Source: Pseudidiomarina aquimaris (GTDB lineage: Bacteria > Pseudomonadota > Gammaproteobacteria > Enterobacterales > Alteromonadaceae). From it: DNA of 64,000 nt. The translations under genes and the position numbers were made by a program. Positions within the stretch are counted from its first letter, which is position 1. Each line of letters starts with the position of its first letter. This document shows, one piece after another, positions 15,775-23,748 of this stretch. Under the pieces are notes generated by a model, which saw only the letters and a list, made by a program, of their open reading frames with translations, made no database searches and was not told where the DNA came from. The DNA lies in contig NZ_PIPT01000001.1 in NCBI RefSeq assembly GCF_003987395.1, forward strand, positions 1-64,000, read 5' to 3'.

Positions 15775-16054
15775 TATCGTAAAACGAATTCTCGCCATCG
15801 CGCTCATTGTAGCCGGTGTAGTGACCGCCGTTCTGGCCTCCAAAGACGCCGGTAGTGTGCGTTGGATGGGCTTGTTTTTGCTGGTTTCAGGGATTTATTT
15901 TCTGGTTAGCCAAAAAGCCAGTCCTGAGCAACGTGAGCAAGCAGCGCAACAACGCACCAGCACACCACCGATTAAATGGTATCAATCGCCCATCGTTTGG
16001 GTTCCTGTGGCAGCCTTAATTATTGCGGTGGTTTCTTTTTATGTCGCTAACTAA
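15764..16054 (+). CDS. Small membrane protein, pxp operon leader region
   Basis: The protein has 96 residues with two hydrophobic segments near the N-terminus (RILAIALIVAGVVTAVLA and WMGLFLLVSGIYFLV), a polar Gln-rich loop (about residues 55-70) and a third span at the C-terminus (VWVPVAALIIAVVSFYV). It overlaps the upstream 59-residue gene by 11 bases and the downstream gene by 14 bases. Its function is unknown. Its coupling to pxpABC suggests, but does not show, a link with oxoproline uptake. Confidence 0.6.
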   Translation: MKSSIVKRILAIALIVAGVVTAVLASKDAGSVRWMGLFLLVSGIYFLVSQKASPEQREQAAQQRTSTPPIKWYQSPIVWVPVAALIIAVVSFYVAN

Positions 16055-16448
16055 ACGCTTGGTTATTCTGGCCGGCTTAGTCGGTCTAATGTTCTACAAC
16101 GCCACCGCAGAGCAGTTATGGGCCACCATCGTTGACTATCAGCTAAGCTGGTACAAGTTAGGTGTGCCATTAGCGTGGGGGCTTATTCTTGGCGCTTTGG
16201 TGAACTTGATTGGCCTGACAAGCCTGCAAAAATGGCTTGAGCCGCTGACCTTTATTAGTGCATCGTTGACCACGCTCGGGCTGACAGGCGCTGCGGCGAT
16301 TTATGCTGCGCACCAACAAGCAGGCTTGCTATTGCCCGCATTGATGATTAGTGCGGTGGGGATTGGCTTGTACTTATTTGTCTATAGTTTCGCGCGCTTC
16401 TCAGCACACAAGAAATCAGCCGCTGAGGGCAACGACAGCGAGTCATAA
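16041..16448 (+). CDS. Four-span membrane protein upstream of pxpA
   Basis: The protein has 135 residues from ATG 16041. An upstream TTG at 16023 would add six residues but overlaps the previous gene more. Four hydrophobic segments are visible, with a basic, Ser-rich tail (FSAHKKSAAEGNDSES). The stop is one base before the pxpA start, so the two are coupled. No family is recognised; larger permeases often accompany pxp genes, and this protein seems too small to be a complete one. Confidence 0.6.
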   Translation: MSLTKRLVILAGLVGLMFYNATAEQLWATIVDYQLSWYKLGVPLAWGLILGALVNLIGLTSLQKWLEPLTFISASLTTLGLTGAAAIYAAHQQAGLLLPALMISAVGIGLYLFVYSFARFSAHKKSAAEGNDSES

Positions 16449-16449
16449 C

Positions 16450-17190
16450 ATGGATTTGAACTGTGATTTAGGTGAAGGCTACGGCGTTTGGCGCATGGGC
16501 GACGATGCGGCAGTGATGCCGTTTATTGACCGCGCCAATATTGCTTGTGGTTTTCACGCTGGTGACTTTGCGATCATGCAAAGCACCGTGCGCCTTGCCA
16601 AAGAACATGGTGTCAAAGTCGGCGCCCACCCGAGTTATCCAGATCGTCACGGTTTCGGGCGTCGTTCAATGAACTTTAGTGCCGATGACATCCGTGCCCA
16701 GTTGCTTTATCAAATCGGCGCACTGCAAGCCGTGTGCCATGCCGAGCAGATCCCGTTGCACTATGTCAAACCACACGGCGCACTCTACAACGATATGCAA
16801 AATGATGTGGCGTTGTTTACCCAAGTGGTACAAACGCTTGGTGAACTGAATCGTGGCCGTGCGCAGCCGTTGCAGCTGATGACACTTGCCAAGTTACAGC
16901 GTGAGCGCGAACAAGAGATTGCCGCCAAATATAATGTCGAGCTGCTGTTTGAAGCTTTTGCGGATCGCTGTTATGAAAGTAACGGGCATCTCCGTGCGCG
17001 TAGTTTCGAAGGTGCGGTACTGCACGACCAGGACGCTATTGTGGCGCAAGCGCTCGCTTTTGCGCGGGGCAACTCCATTATGACCCATGACGGCAGCGAA
17101 TTGTTGCTGCAGGCAGACACACTGTGCGTGCATGGGGACAACCCTAAAGCCCTCGCGGTAGTGAAAGCGATCCGCGCAGAAATCCTATGA
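16450..17190 (+). CDS. pxpA: 5-oxoprolinase subunit A (LamB/YcsF family)
   Basis: The protein has 246 residues from ATG 16450, where MDLNCDLGEGYGVWRMGDD is the conserved LamB/YcsF start. ANIACGFHAGD and the VKPHGALYNDM segment are further family hallmarks. PxpA cleaves phosphorylated 5-oxoproline to glutamate as part of the PxpABC ATP-dependent 5-oxoprolinase, which removes the damage product pyroglutamate in the cytoplasm. It overlaps pxpB by four bases. Longer frames upstream of 16450 overlap the previous gene and are not credible. Confidence 0.92.
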   Translation: MDLNCDLGEGYGVWRMGDDAAVMPFIDRANIACGFHAGDFAIMQSTVRLAKEHGVKVGAHPSYPDRHGFGRRSMNFSADDIRAQLLYQIGALQAVCHAEQIPLHYVKPHGALYNDMQNDVALFTQVVQTLGELNRGRAQPLQLMTLAKLQREREQEIAAKYNVELLFEAFADRCYESNGHLRARSFEGAVLHDQDAIVAQALAFARGNSIMTHDGSELLLQADTLCVHGDNPKALAVVKAIRAEIL

Positions 17191-17891
17191 AGTGGCAGTT
17201 TCAAACGGCAGCGCCTGATGCGCTGATGATCGCGCTCGAGGAACGTATCGATTTAAGTGTCAATCGCAAAGTGCAGCGCCTTACGCACGAATTAGCAAGC
17301 CATGACGCGGTGCTCGAGGTAGTGCCGAGCTATCATACCTTGCTGGTTTACTACGACGTTCTTGAGTACAACGAGAAGCAACTGCGACACCTGCTTGAGC
17401 CCATTATTAAAAGCCTATTAGACGAACCTGATGAGGCGGAAACCTTTGCGGGGCAGCACCATACCATTGAGGTTTGCTACCATTCTGAACTTGCAGCCGA
17501 TCTCGCTGCGGTAGCCAAGCAAACCCAGTTGTCCGAACAAGAGGTTGCGCAACTGCACAGCGGTGTCACCTACCATGTGTACGCACTTGGATTCGCGCCC
17601 GGTTTTGCTTATCTCGGTGATGTCCTCGAACCATTGCGTCTGCCACGTCATGACACGCCGCGGCAGAAGGTCCCCAAAGGCAGTGTCGCGATTGCTGAGC
17701 AACAAACCGCAATTTATCCGCGCACCTCACCAGGTGGCTGGCAGTTGATTGGTCGAGCGTTGCATTGGCCAGAGTTACAGGCGGGGGATCAGGTTACTTT
17801 CAAGCCTATTTCGTTAGCCGACTTCCTTGCGCACGAGCAGCTTGCGCAAGAGCAGGGCCAAGAGCGGTCTGAGGATGACGCGCATGGCTGA
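17187..17891 (+). CDS. pxpB: 5-oxoprolinase subunit B (KipI / allophanate hydrolase subunit 1 family)
   Basis: The protein has 234 residues. The family signature is the stretch GFAPGFAYLGDV, then PRHDTPRQKVPKGSVAIAEQ and IYPRTSPGGWQLIGR. PxpB and PxpC form the ATP-dependent complex that phosphorylates 5-oxoproline for PxpA. It starts within the end of pxpA (ATGA overlap) and itself overlaps pxpC by eight bases, so the three are translated together. Confidence 0.92.
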   Translation: MKWQFQTAAPDALMIALEERIDLSVNRKVQRLTHELASHDAVLEVVPSYHTLLVYYDVLEYNEKQLRHLLEPIIKSLLDEPDEAETFAGQHHTIEVCYHSELAADLAAVAKQTQLSEQEVAQLHSGVTYHVYALGFAPGFAYLGDVLEPLRLPRHDTPRQKVPKGSVAIAEQQTAIYPRTSPGGWQLIGRALHWPELQAGDQVTFKPISLADFLAHEQLAQEQGQERSEDDAHG

Positions 17892-18828
17892 TCCGGTATT
17901 ACGCATTCAACAACCGGGGTTGCTCGCGACCTTGCAAGACTATGGACGTTTCGGGCAAATGGCGCAGGGCATTACCCAAGGCGGTCCCATGGATGAACGC
18001 GCCTTCTTGTGGGCCAATCGGCTGCTCGGCAATTCATTTAACGCAGCGCAAATTGAAGTGACCTTAGGTCAATTTAAAGCGCAGTTTTGTCGCGATTGCT
18101 TATTCGCGGTCACGGGCGCTGAATTTCCGTTGCAACTCAATGGGCGCCCGGTGAAGACCTGGCGAGTGCTGCAGGCGCGTGCGGGCGAAACCTTGACCAT
18201 TGGCGTCAATGAGCGCGGCTTACGCTGTTATTTAGCCGTAGCTGGCGGGTTTGCGGCGAAAACCGTGTACGGCAGTGTGGCGACCGTAACCCGTGATGGC
18301 CTTGGCGGTTTACGCCAAGATGGCACGCCCTTGCTGCAAGGGGATGAGCTTGGGGCTCGTACACCGCAACAAAAGACGCTGGAAAGTCGTCGGCCAAGTA
18401 GCAAGCTCAATTTAACGTTGCCGCAGCAGCCGTTGCTGAGTGTGGTACCGACCGCGCAATGGCAAAAATTTAGCCGTGACGCGCGCGAGCAATTGGTGCA
18501 ACAACGTTATGAAGTGACGCCGCAACAGGACCGCATGGGCGTGCGTCTGAAAGGCGAGCAGGGCCTTTCAGACATTCCGCAGTCAATGATTTCCGAGCCG
18601 CTACCTTTAGGGAGCATTCAGGTGCCGGCCGACGGCCAACCCATCGTGATGATGAACGATCATCAGACCCTTGGCGGCTACCCGAAAATAGGCGTACTTA
18701 CCTGGACCGCACGCAGTGTTTTGGCGCAACTCCCCGCCGGTCGCAAAGTGCAATTTCGCTGGCTGGAGCTGGACGAAGCACAACGCGAATTACGGCAAGT
18801 TTATCGGGTTTTTAATATCCGCCGCTGA
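17884..18828 (+). CDS. pxpC: 5-oxoprolinase subunit C (KipA / biotin-dependent carboxyltransferase family)
   Basis: The protein has 314 residues from ATG 17884 (MADPVLRIQQPGLLATLQD). The opening QDYGRFGQMAQGITQGGPMD and the later DGQPIVMMNDHQTLGGYPKIG are typical of the KipA/allophanate hydrolase subunit 2 family. It is the partner of PxpB in ATP-dependent 5-oxoproline phosphorylation. It is the last gene of the operon, and glnS starts 71 bases later. Confidence 0.92.
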   Translation: MADPVLRIQQPGLLATLQDYGRFGQMAQGITQGGPMDERAFLWANRLLGNSFNAAQIEVTLGQFKAQFCRDCLFAVTGAEFPLQLNGRPVKTWRVLQARAGETLTIGVNERGLRCYLAVAGGFAAKTVYGSVATVTRDGLGGLRQDGTPLLQGDELGARTPQQKTLESRRPSSKLNLTLPQQPLLSVVPTAQWQKFSRDAREQLVQQRYEVTPQQDRMGVRLKGEQGLSDIPQSMISEPLPLGSIQVPADGQPIVMMNDHQTLGGYPKIGVLTWTARSVLAQLPAGRKVQFRWLELDEAQRELRQVYRVFNIRR

Positions 18829-18899
18829 GCCTTGCCAGCAAGCCAATAAACTGCGATCATAACGCTCTTTTTTAGAACGAGAGTGGAGTAGTAACGTCC

Positions 18900-20561
18900 A
18901 TGGCAGCAGATGCGCCTCGCAGTAACTTTATTCGTCAGATCATCGACAAAGATCTTGCCAGCGGCAAGCATTCGTCGGTGCATACCCGGTTCCCACCTGA
19001 GCCGAATGGCTTCTTGCACATTGGTCATGCCAAATCAATTGTGCTGAACTTCGGTATCGCTGAAGATTACCAGGGCCAATGCAACCTGCGCTTTGATGAC
19101 ACCAACCCACTGAAAGAAAAAGTCGATTACGTTAACTCAATTCAAGAAGACGTAAAATGGCTTGGTTATGAGTGGGAAGGAAAGCCTCGTTACTCGTCAA
19201 ACTATTTCGATCAGCTCCATGCATACGCTGTAGAGCTTATCGAGAAAGGACTGGCGTACGTCGACTTCTCGAGCCAAGACGAAATGCGTGAAATGCGCGG
19301 TACGCTGAAAGAGCCGGGTACCAATAGCCCCTATCGTGATACCTCGGTGGAAGAAAATCTTAAGCACTTTGCCGATATGACAGCGGGTAAGTACGAAGAA
19401 GGTAAAGCCGCGCTGCGGGCGAAAATCGACATGAGCTCGCCATTTATGGTGCTGCGTGACCCAGTGATCTACCGTGTACGTTTCGCTCACCATCACCAAA
19501 CCGGTGACAAATGGTGCGTGTACCCAATGTACGACTTCACGCACTGTATTTCGGACGCCTTGGAAGGCATCACGCACTCACTGTGTACGCTTGAGTTCCA
19601 AGACAACCGTCGCTTGTATGACTGGGTTTTGGATAACATCAGTATTGACTGTCACCCACAGCAGATCGAATTCTCACGCCTAAACCTACAGTACACCGTA
19701 ATGAGTAAGCGCAAGCTCAACTTGTTAGTGGAAGAGGGCAAAGTCAGCGGTTGGGACGACCCACGCATGCCAACGATTGCTGGTATGCGCCGTCGTGGCT
19801 ATACGCCAAGCTCAGTGCGTGAATTCTGTCACCGTATCGGCGTGACAAAAATGGATAATCAGGTTGAGATGAGCATGCTCGAAGCCTGTATTCGTGATGA
19901 GCTCAACCACGGTGCACCGCGTGCCATGGCTGTCATCGATCCAGTACGCTTGGTGATCGAGAACTACCCAGAGGGTGAAGTAGAGCAACTGCAAGCGCCA
20001 AATCATCCGAACGATGAGAGTATGGGCAGTCGTGAAGTACCGTTTGCGCGCGAAATCTTTATTGAGCGTGAAGACTTCCGCGAATCAGCGAATAAAAAGT
20101 ACAAGCGTTTGGTGCTCGATAAAGAAGTGCGCCTGCGTAATGCCTATGTGATCAAGGCTGAACGTGTTGAGAAAGACGCTGACGGAAACATCACCACGAT
20201 TTACTGTACTTATGATGCTGACACTTTAGGTAAAGATCCTGCCGATGGCCGTAAAGTGAAAGGCGTGATTCATTGGGTGGCGGCCGAGCATGCCAAGCCA
20301 GCGGAATTCCGCTTGTACGACCGTTTGTTCCAAGTGCCTAATCCAGCGGCTGAAGAAGATTTCTTCAGTACCTTGAATCCAGATTCTTTGGTGATTAAGC
20401 AAGGGTACGTAGAGCCAAGCATGGCTGCAGCTGAAGCGGAAAAACCGTTCCAGTTTGAACGTATCGGTTATTTCTGTGCTGACAGTAAGGACAGCTCAGC
20501 GGAGCATTTGGTCTTTAATCAGACCGTAGGGTTGCGTGATACCTGGAATGATGAGGCTTAA
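18900..20561 (+). CDS. glnS: Glutaminyl-tRNA synthetase
   Basis: The protein has 553 residues, the usual bacterial length. It has the class I motifs HIGH at residues 40-43 ([16 protein letters not shown]) and the KMSKS-type VMSKR at 267-271, plus the C-terminal beta-barrel anticodon domain. It charges tRNA-Gln with glutamine in the cytoplasm. The ribosome site GGAGTAG lies about ten bases before the ATG. It converges with the next gene across a short inverted repeat. Confidence 0.97.
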   Translation: MAADAPRSNFIRQIIDKDLASGKHSSVHTRFPPEPNGFLHIGHAKSIVLNFGIAEDYQGQCNLRFDDTNPLKEKVDYVNSIQEDVKWLGYEWEGKPRYSSNYFDQLHAYAVELIEKGLAYVDFSSQDEMREMRGTLKEPGTNSPYRDTSVEENLKHFADMTAGKYEEGKAALRAKIDMSSPFMVLRDPVIYRVRFAHHHQTGDKWCVYPMYDFTHCISDALEGITHSLCTLEFQDNRRLYDWVLDNISIDCHPQQIEFSRLNLQYTVMSKRKLNLLVEEGKVSGWDDPRMPTIAGMRRRGYTPSSVREFCHRIGVTKMDNQVEMSMLEACIRDELNHGAPRAMAVIDPVRLVIENYPEGEVEQLQAPNHPNDESMGSREVPFAREIFIEREDFRESANKKYKRLVLDKEVRLRNAYVIKAERVEKDADGNITTIYCTYDADTLGKDPADGRKVKGVIHWVAAEHAKPAEFRLYDRLFQVPNPAAEEDFFSTLNPDSLVIKQGYVEPSMAAAEAEKPFQFERIGYFCADSKDSSAEHLVFNQTVGLRDTWNDEA

Positions 20562-20576
20562 GCAAACGCTTAAGCC
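20555..20576. terminator. Hairpin between convergent glnS and the 20591 gene
   Basis: GGCTTAAGC (20555-20563), loop AAAC, GCTTAAGCC (20568-20576) form a perfect 9-bp stem across the glnS stop codon. There is no clean T-run on either side, so it may be a weak or bidirectional terminator. Confidence 0.5.
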
Positions 20577-20590
20577 CCGTTTCGTGCTTC

Positions 20591-21400
20591 TTAATTAAGC
20601 GTCGCTAGCTCAATGCGAGCGGCGGCGCCATATAACTCACTTGAGTCACCTTCAACCGTACCTGCAGGGGTAATGGTTGGCCATAACTCAGGTAAGCCAG
20701 CCAGAATTTCTTCTACTTCAGCCAGCGCCGCGGCGTTGGCGTCTTTTTGCACCTCAGTGAGTTCACCGATACGCGCTTTGGCAATGGTTGTGAAACCATA
20801 AGCATCCTGAAATTCATGCACGTTCACCACTTCGCCCGACTTAACGCCGATATCGTATTCCGCGGCGGCTGTGAGTAGCATGGTGCTAAGGCTCATGAGG
20901 ACGTCTTTCACGGCTTTCTCTTGGACTTGTTCAGTGGCGGCAATAGCCACTAGCAGGTCGTCATAAGCAGCATTGACCGCGTCATCACCTTGCTCATTGT
21001 TGACGGCATCTGCGAGCGCACTTAATTGCGTGCCGAAGCCTTCAACGCCTCGGGCACTAAAGGCCGGTACCAGCGCTGCATAGAGCTCGTCTTCTGGGTG
21101 CTTCATATGCGTTTTGGCCATGGCTAGGTGACCTTGATCATAGAGCTTTTTGCCGACATATAAATGACCCCGGATCAGCCCCAAACGGGCAAGGTAAGCA
21201 CTGTCATTGACGCGCAGATCAACCACGCCAGAACCTTCTCCCTCACCTTCGCCTTCGCCTTCACCGGCGCCGGCAAAGGGTGCCACGATGGTCATGTTTT
21301 GCTGCTGCAGCGGTTCTAGGTCAGCTTGGGCTGCTTGTGCCGCAGTCGTGCCAAGTACAGCGGCGCCGACGGCCAACCAAACTTTACGTTTCTCGTACAT
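20591..21400 (-). CDS. Periplasmic protein of unknown function behind a Fur box
   Basis: The protein has 269 residues with a signal peptide (about residues 1-25, cleavage near AQAAQA). Mature residues include a low-complexity GEGEGEGEGEG linker (about 47-57) and then a mostly helical, alanine-rich domain. The stretch GHLAMAKTHMKHPEDELY holds clustered His, Met and acidic residues that could bind metal; that is only a suggestion. No family is recognised. The gene is transcribed away from the piuC-type gene with a near-consensus Fur box between them, so iron repression is likely. It converges with glnS. Confidence 0.6.
   Translation of the reverse strand: MYEKRKVWLAVGAAVLGTTAAQAAQADLEPLQQQNMTIVAPFAGAGEGEGEGEGEGSGVVDLRVNDSAYLARLGLIRGHLYVGKKLYDQGHLAMAKTHMKHPEDELYAALVPAFSARGVEGFGTQLSALADAVNNEQGDDAVNAAYDDLLVAIAATEQVQEKAVKDVLMSLSTMLLTAAAEYDIGVKSGEVVNVHEFQDAYGFTTIAKARIGELTEVQKDANAAALAEVEEILAGLPELWPTITPAGTVEGDSSELYGAAARIELATLN
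21232..21270 (-). repeat. Degenerate 6-bp tandem repeat encoding Gly-Glu pairs
   Basis: Six-base units of the type CCTTCG/CCCTCA repeat here and encode alternating Gly-Glu on the minus strand. Slippage by one unit would change the linker by two residues without shifting the frame. The repeat sits just after the signal peptide of the 20591-21400 gene. Confidence 0.6.
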
Positions 21401-21460
21401 TCTTTACCCCTTTAGTTGCGTGTCTCTGACGGGATTCGTTATACTGCTTATAATTTCACA

Positions 21461-21479
21461 AATGAGAGTCATTCTCAAT
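21461..21479. promoter_or_regulatory. Fur box between divergent genes
   Basis: AATGAGAGTCATTCTCAAT matches the 19-bp gammaproteobacterial Fur consensus AATGAGAATNATTCTCATT at all but two defined positions. It lies 11 bases before the piuC-type start and 61 bases before the divergent gene, so it could repress both when iron is plentiful. The fur gene itself is about 1 kb away. Confidence 0.75.
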
Positions 21480-21489
21480 AGCAGCCCCT

Positions 21490-22140
21490 ATGATCCTACA
21501 TATTGAAAACGTTATCGACCGCGGCACTTTGTCAGTGATTCGTGACAAATTAGCCCAAGAGCAGTTCACGAGCGGTCTCGAAAGCGCTGGCTGGGCCGCC
21601 AAGCAAGTCAAAAACAACCAACAGATTCGTGCACCGCACCCACTGATTGAGTTACTCCATAAACGCTTAGAACAACATGAGCTGGTAAAAGTTGCGGCGC
21701 GACCGCAGCAGTTCGTCAATGTCATGCTGAATCGCTATGACGCAGGGCAGGCTTATGGGACCCACATGGACGATGCGCTTATGGGCGGCACACGTACCGA
21801 TATGTCCTTTACCCTGGGTCTGACGCCACTTGCTGAGTATGAGGGCGGCGAGTTAGTTATTGAAGATAGCTCGGGCGAGCGGGCCTGGCGCTTGAACGAG
21901 GGGGATGTGTTACTTTACCCGACACAGTTTTTGCATCGGGTGAATGCGGTCACACGAGGTTCACGCATCGCGATGGTAGGCTGGATTGAAAGTCTGTTGC
22001 GCGAGCCGCAGCAGCGCGAAATGAGCTTTGATCTCTACACCGCGATGCGTCACGAATTTGAACAGCATGGGAAGAGTGAGCAGTTCGATCGGCTCAGCAA
22101 AACTTATAACAATTTGTTGCGCCGTTGGGCGAAGCGCTAA
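21490..22140 (+). CDS. piuC: Fe(II)/2-oxoglutarate-dependent PKHD-type hydroxylase (PiuC family)
   Basis: The protein has 216 residues, slightly shorter than the usual about 225. It has the iron ligands in THMDDALMG (HxD) and FLHRVNAVTRGSRIAM (distal His and 2-oxoglutarate Arg). The family is found beside siderophore receptors and is iron-repressed in many proteobacteria; its substrate is not firmly known. Here no TonB receptor is adjacent, but a Fur box lies just upstream, agreeing with iron control. The next gene begins eight bases after its stop. Confidence 0.88.
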   Translation: MILHIENVIDRGTLSVIRDKLAQEQFTSGLESAGWAAKQVKNNQQIRAPHPLIELLHKRLEQHELVKVAARPQQFVNVMLNRYDAGQAYGTHMDDALMGGTRTDMSFTLGLTPLAEYEGGELVIEDSSGERAWRLNEGDVLLYPTQFLHRVNAVTRGSRIAMVGWIESLLREPQQREMSFDLYTAMRHEFEQHGKSEQFDRLSKTYNNLLRRWAKR

Positions 22141-22148
22141 GGACAGTT

Positions 22149-22400
22149 ATGCAGTGTGTATTTCAAGCCGATAACGTGGTCGAAGCGGAGCTGGTAAAAG
22201 GCTTATTCGAAGCCCACGGCATTGCCTGCCACAGTGGCGGTTTTTATTTGCAAGGGGCGGTAGGTGACTTGGCTGCAAGTGGTTTTGCAAAATTATGGGT
22301 TGCGGATGAGGACGCTGGGAAAGCGCTCGCTTTGGTTGAGGAATACGAGCGCGGAGCATTTCAAATTGCCGATGATGAACCGGCAGACGACGCTGATTAA
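22149..22400 (+). CDS. DUF2007 family protein
   Basis: The protein has 83 residues from ATG 22149. It fits the DUF2007 pattern: VFQADNVVEAELVKGLFEAHGI near the start (quoted in two parts: VFQADNVVEAE and LVKGLFEAHGI), then LWVADEDAGKALALVEEYE, a small ferredoxin-like fold related to PII signalling domains. It is cotranscribed with the piuC-type gene and so probably under the same Fur box. Its last codons lie on a palindrome shared with the convergent fur gene. Function unknown. Confidence 0.8.
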   Translation: MQCVFQADNVVEAELVKGLFEAHGIACHSGGFYLQGAVGDLAASGFAKLWVADEDAGKALALVEEYERGAFQIADDEPADDAD

Positions 22401-22409
22401 TCAGCGTCG
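22388..22409. terminator. Perfect 22-bp palindrome across the fur and DUF2007 stop codons
   Basis: The DNA from 22388 to 22409 is a perfect palindrome with arms CGACGCTGATT and AATCAGCGTCG. It holds the last codons of both convergent genes and encodes Asp-Ala-Asp-stop-type endings in both directions. It may act as a bidirectional transcription barrier. The flanking T-run is weak (CTTGGTTATTTTC on the plus side). Confidence 0.5.
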
Positions 22410-22843
22410 GCTTGGTTATTTTCGCAGGTATCTGGCGTTTTACACTCGCCGTAAAGGTACAAGCTATGATTGGTGAGCTTGATATTGTTGGCTTGTGCTA
22501 CTTGTAATTGACGGTCTTCAATCACGTCATCTTCAAATTCAAACACGTGGCCACAGGTAAGACAGACTAAATGGTCATGATGGTCTTTAGCGCTAAGCTC
22601 AAACACTGAACGACCACCCTCGAAGTGATGACGAGTGACAATGCCGGCATCATCAAACTGATTCAGTACACGATAAACAGTCGCTAAACCAATCTCTTCG
22701 TTATTCTCTAGCAGAATTTTATAGACATCTTCCGCGCTAATGTGCTGATTGTCCGGATTCTTCAAAATCTCAAGGATCTTGACGCGAGGAGAGGTGACTT
22801 TCAGCCCTGCTTTTTTAAGTTGTTGTTCGCCGTTGCTGCTCAT
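22397..22843 (-). CDS. fur: Ferric uptake regulator Fur
   Basis: The protein has 148 residues. The N-terminal winged helix (KKAGLKVTSPRVKILEIL, then ENNEEIGLATVYRVLNQF) is followed by the metal and dimerisation domain with HHDHLVCLTCGHVFEF and the C-terminal cysteine motif CKTPDTCENN. It represses iron-acquisition genes when loaded with Fe(II). It is followed upstream on the same strand by fldA with a 69-base gap, a conserved neighbourhood in gammaproteobacteria. One near-consensus Fur box is visible at 21461-21479; none is obvious directly before fur. Confidence 0.96.
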   Translation of the reverse strand: MSSNGEQQLKKAGLKVTSPRVKILEILKNPDNQHISAEDVYKILLENNEEIGLATVYRVLNQFDDAGIVTRHHFEGGRSVFELSAKDHHDHLVCLTCGHVFEFEDDVIEDRQLQVAQANNIKLTNHSLYLYGECKTPDTCENNQADAD

Positions 22844-22912
22844 CTATCTTCACTTAGTTTGTCAGTGGTGTCGCCATTATAGGCAAAGTTTCACAAGAAA
22901 GGGAATGACCCT

Positions 22913-23437
22913 TTAACCTAATTGGTCAAGGGCCATTTCTTCGCGTAATTGATCACACCATTGCTTCACGCGATCTTTCGTAAGCTCTGGTTGACGGTCT
23001 TCGTCAATACCGAGGCCAACAAAGTGGTTGTCGTCGGCCATCGCGCGAGAGGCTTCGAAGTGATAGCCTTCAGTTGGCCAGTGACCAATGATGATACCGC
23101 CACGGGCTTCAACGATGTCACGAATCGTGCCCATCGCGTCAAGGAAATATTCCGCGTAATCTTCTTGGTCACCACAACCAAAAATCGCGATGAGCTTGTT
23201 GTTGAAGTCGATTTCTTCGAGTTCTGGGAAGAAGTCATCCCAGTCGCATTGCGCTTCGCCATAATACCAAGTCGGAATGCCGAACATGAGCAAATCGTAG
23301 CTAGCGATATCTTCCTTACTCGATTTTGCGATATCGAATACGTCGATAAGTTGCTTGCCTAATTCTTTTTGGATCATTTGTGCGACAGCTTCGGTGTTAC
23401 CGGTATCACTGCCGAAGAAAATTCCAACACTTGCCAT
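22913..23437 (-). CDS. fldA: Flavodoxin
   Basis: The protein has 174 residues, a long-chain flavodoxin. The FMN phosphate loop GIFFGSDTGNTEAVA begins at residue 5, and GIPTWYYGEAQCDWDDFF and FGCGDQEDYAEYFLDAMG supply the flavin-stacking residues. It carries electrons to enzymes such as pyruvate-formate lyase activase, biotin synthase and IspG/H, and substitutes for ferredoxin under iron limitation. It lies upstream of fur on the same strand, and cotranscription is plausible. A small AAAGGG/CCCTTT inverted repeat (22898-22914) overlaps its stop codon. Confidence 0.95.
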   Translation of the reverse strand: MASVGIFFGSDTGNTEAVAQMIQKELGKQLIDVFDIAKSSKEDIASYDLLMFGIPTWYYGEAQCDWDDFFPELEEIDFNNKLIAIFGCGDQEDYAEYFLDAMGTIRDIVEARGGIIIGHWPTEGYHFEASRAMADDNHFVGLGIDEDRQPELTKDRVKQWCDQLREEMALDQLG

Positions 23438-23478
23438 AGTCGTGTTACTACCTTAACGAAATGATGAATGGCGCTAGC

Positions 23479-23694
23479 TTATAAGCCAGCCTCCCAGATA
23501 ACTTGGATGATGCCCTTAGCGATAAAACCTGCACAGCCAAGAAACAACACTAACCAGACGAACCAGCGGCCAAACTTCGGCACGTCGCCTTTCTTTAATA
23601 CGTCTTGAATCGCCAAACCGATGAGTACAAATAGAATTGCAATGGCAAAGTTTGTACCTAGAATCTCAATGGTTTCAAAATGCTCTGACAACAT
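23479..23694 (-). CDS. DUF2788 family membrane protein
   Basis: The protein has 71 residues with two membrane spans (NFAIAILFVLIGLAIQ and WFVWLVLFLGCAGFIAKG). The sequence IQDVLKKGDVPKFGR between them is typical of DUF2788, a small family next to fldA in many Alteromonadales and Vibrionales. No function is known. It sits between the hydrolase and fldA on the same strand with short gaps, so the four genes from 24540 down to 22397 may form one transcription unit. Confidence 0.8.
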   Translation of the reverse strand: MLSEHFETIEILGTNFAIAILFVLIGLAIQDVLKKGDVPKFGRWFVWLVLFLGCAGFIAKGIIQVIWEAGL

Positions 23695-23748
23695 AACAGC
23701 GCTACCAGTTCGACTAAAAATGTGGGCCGATTATAACACGCAAGGCCG

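Noticed and set aside
22898-22914. AAAGGG/CCCTTT hairpin after fldA as a terminator
   Set aside because: Six-bp stem, no T-run on the minus strand, and it would separate genes that may be cotranscribed.
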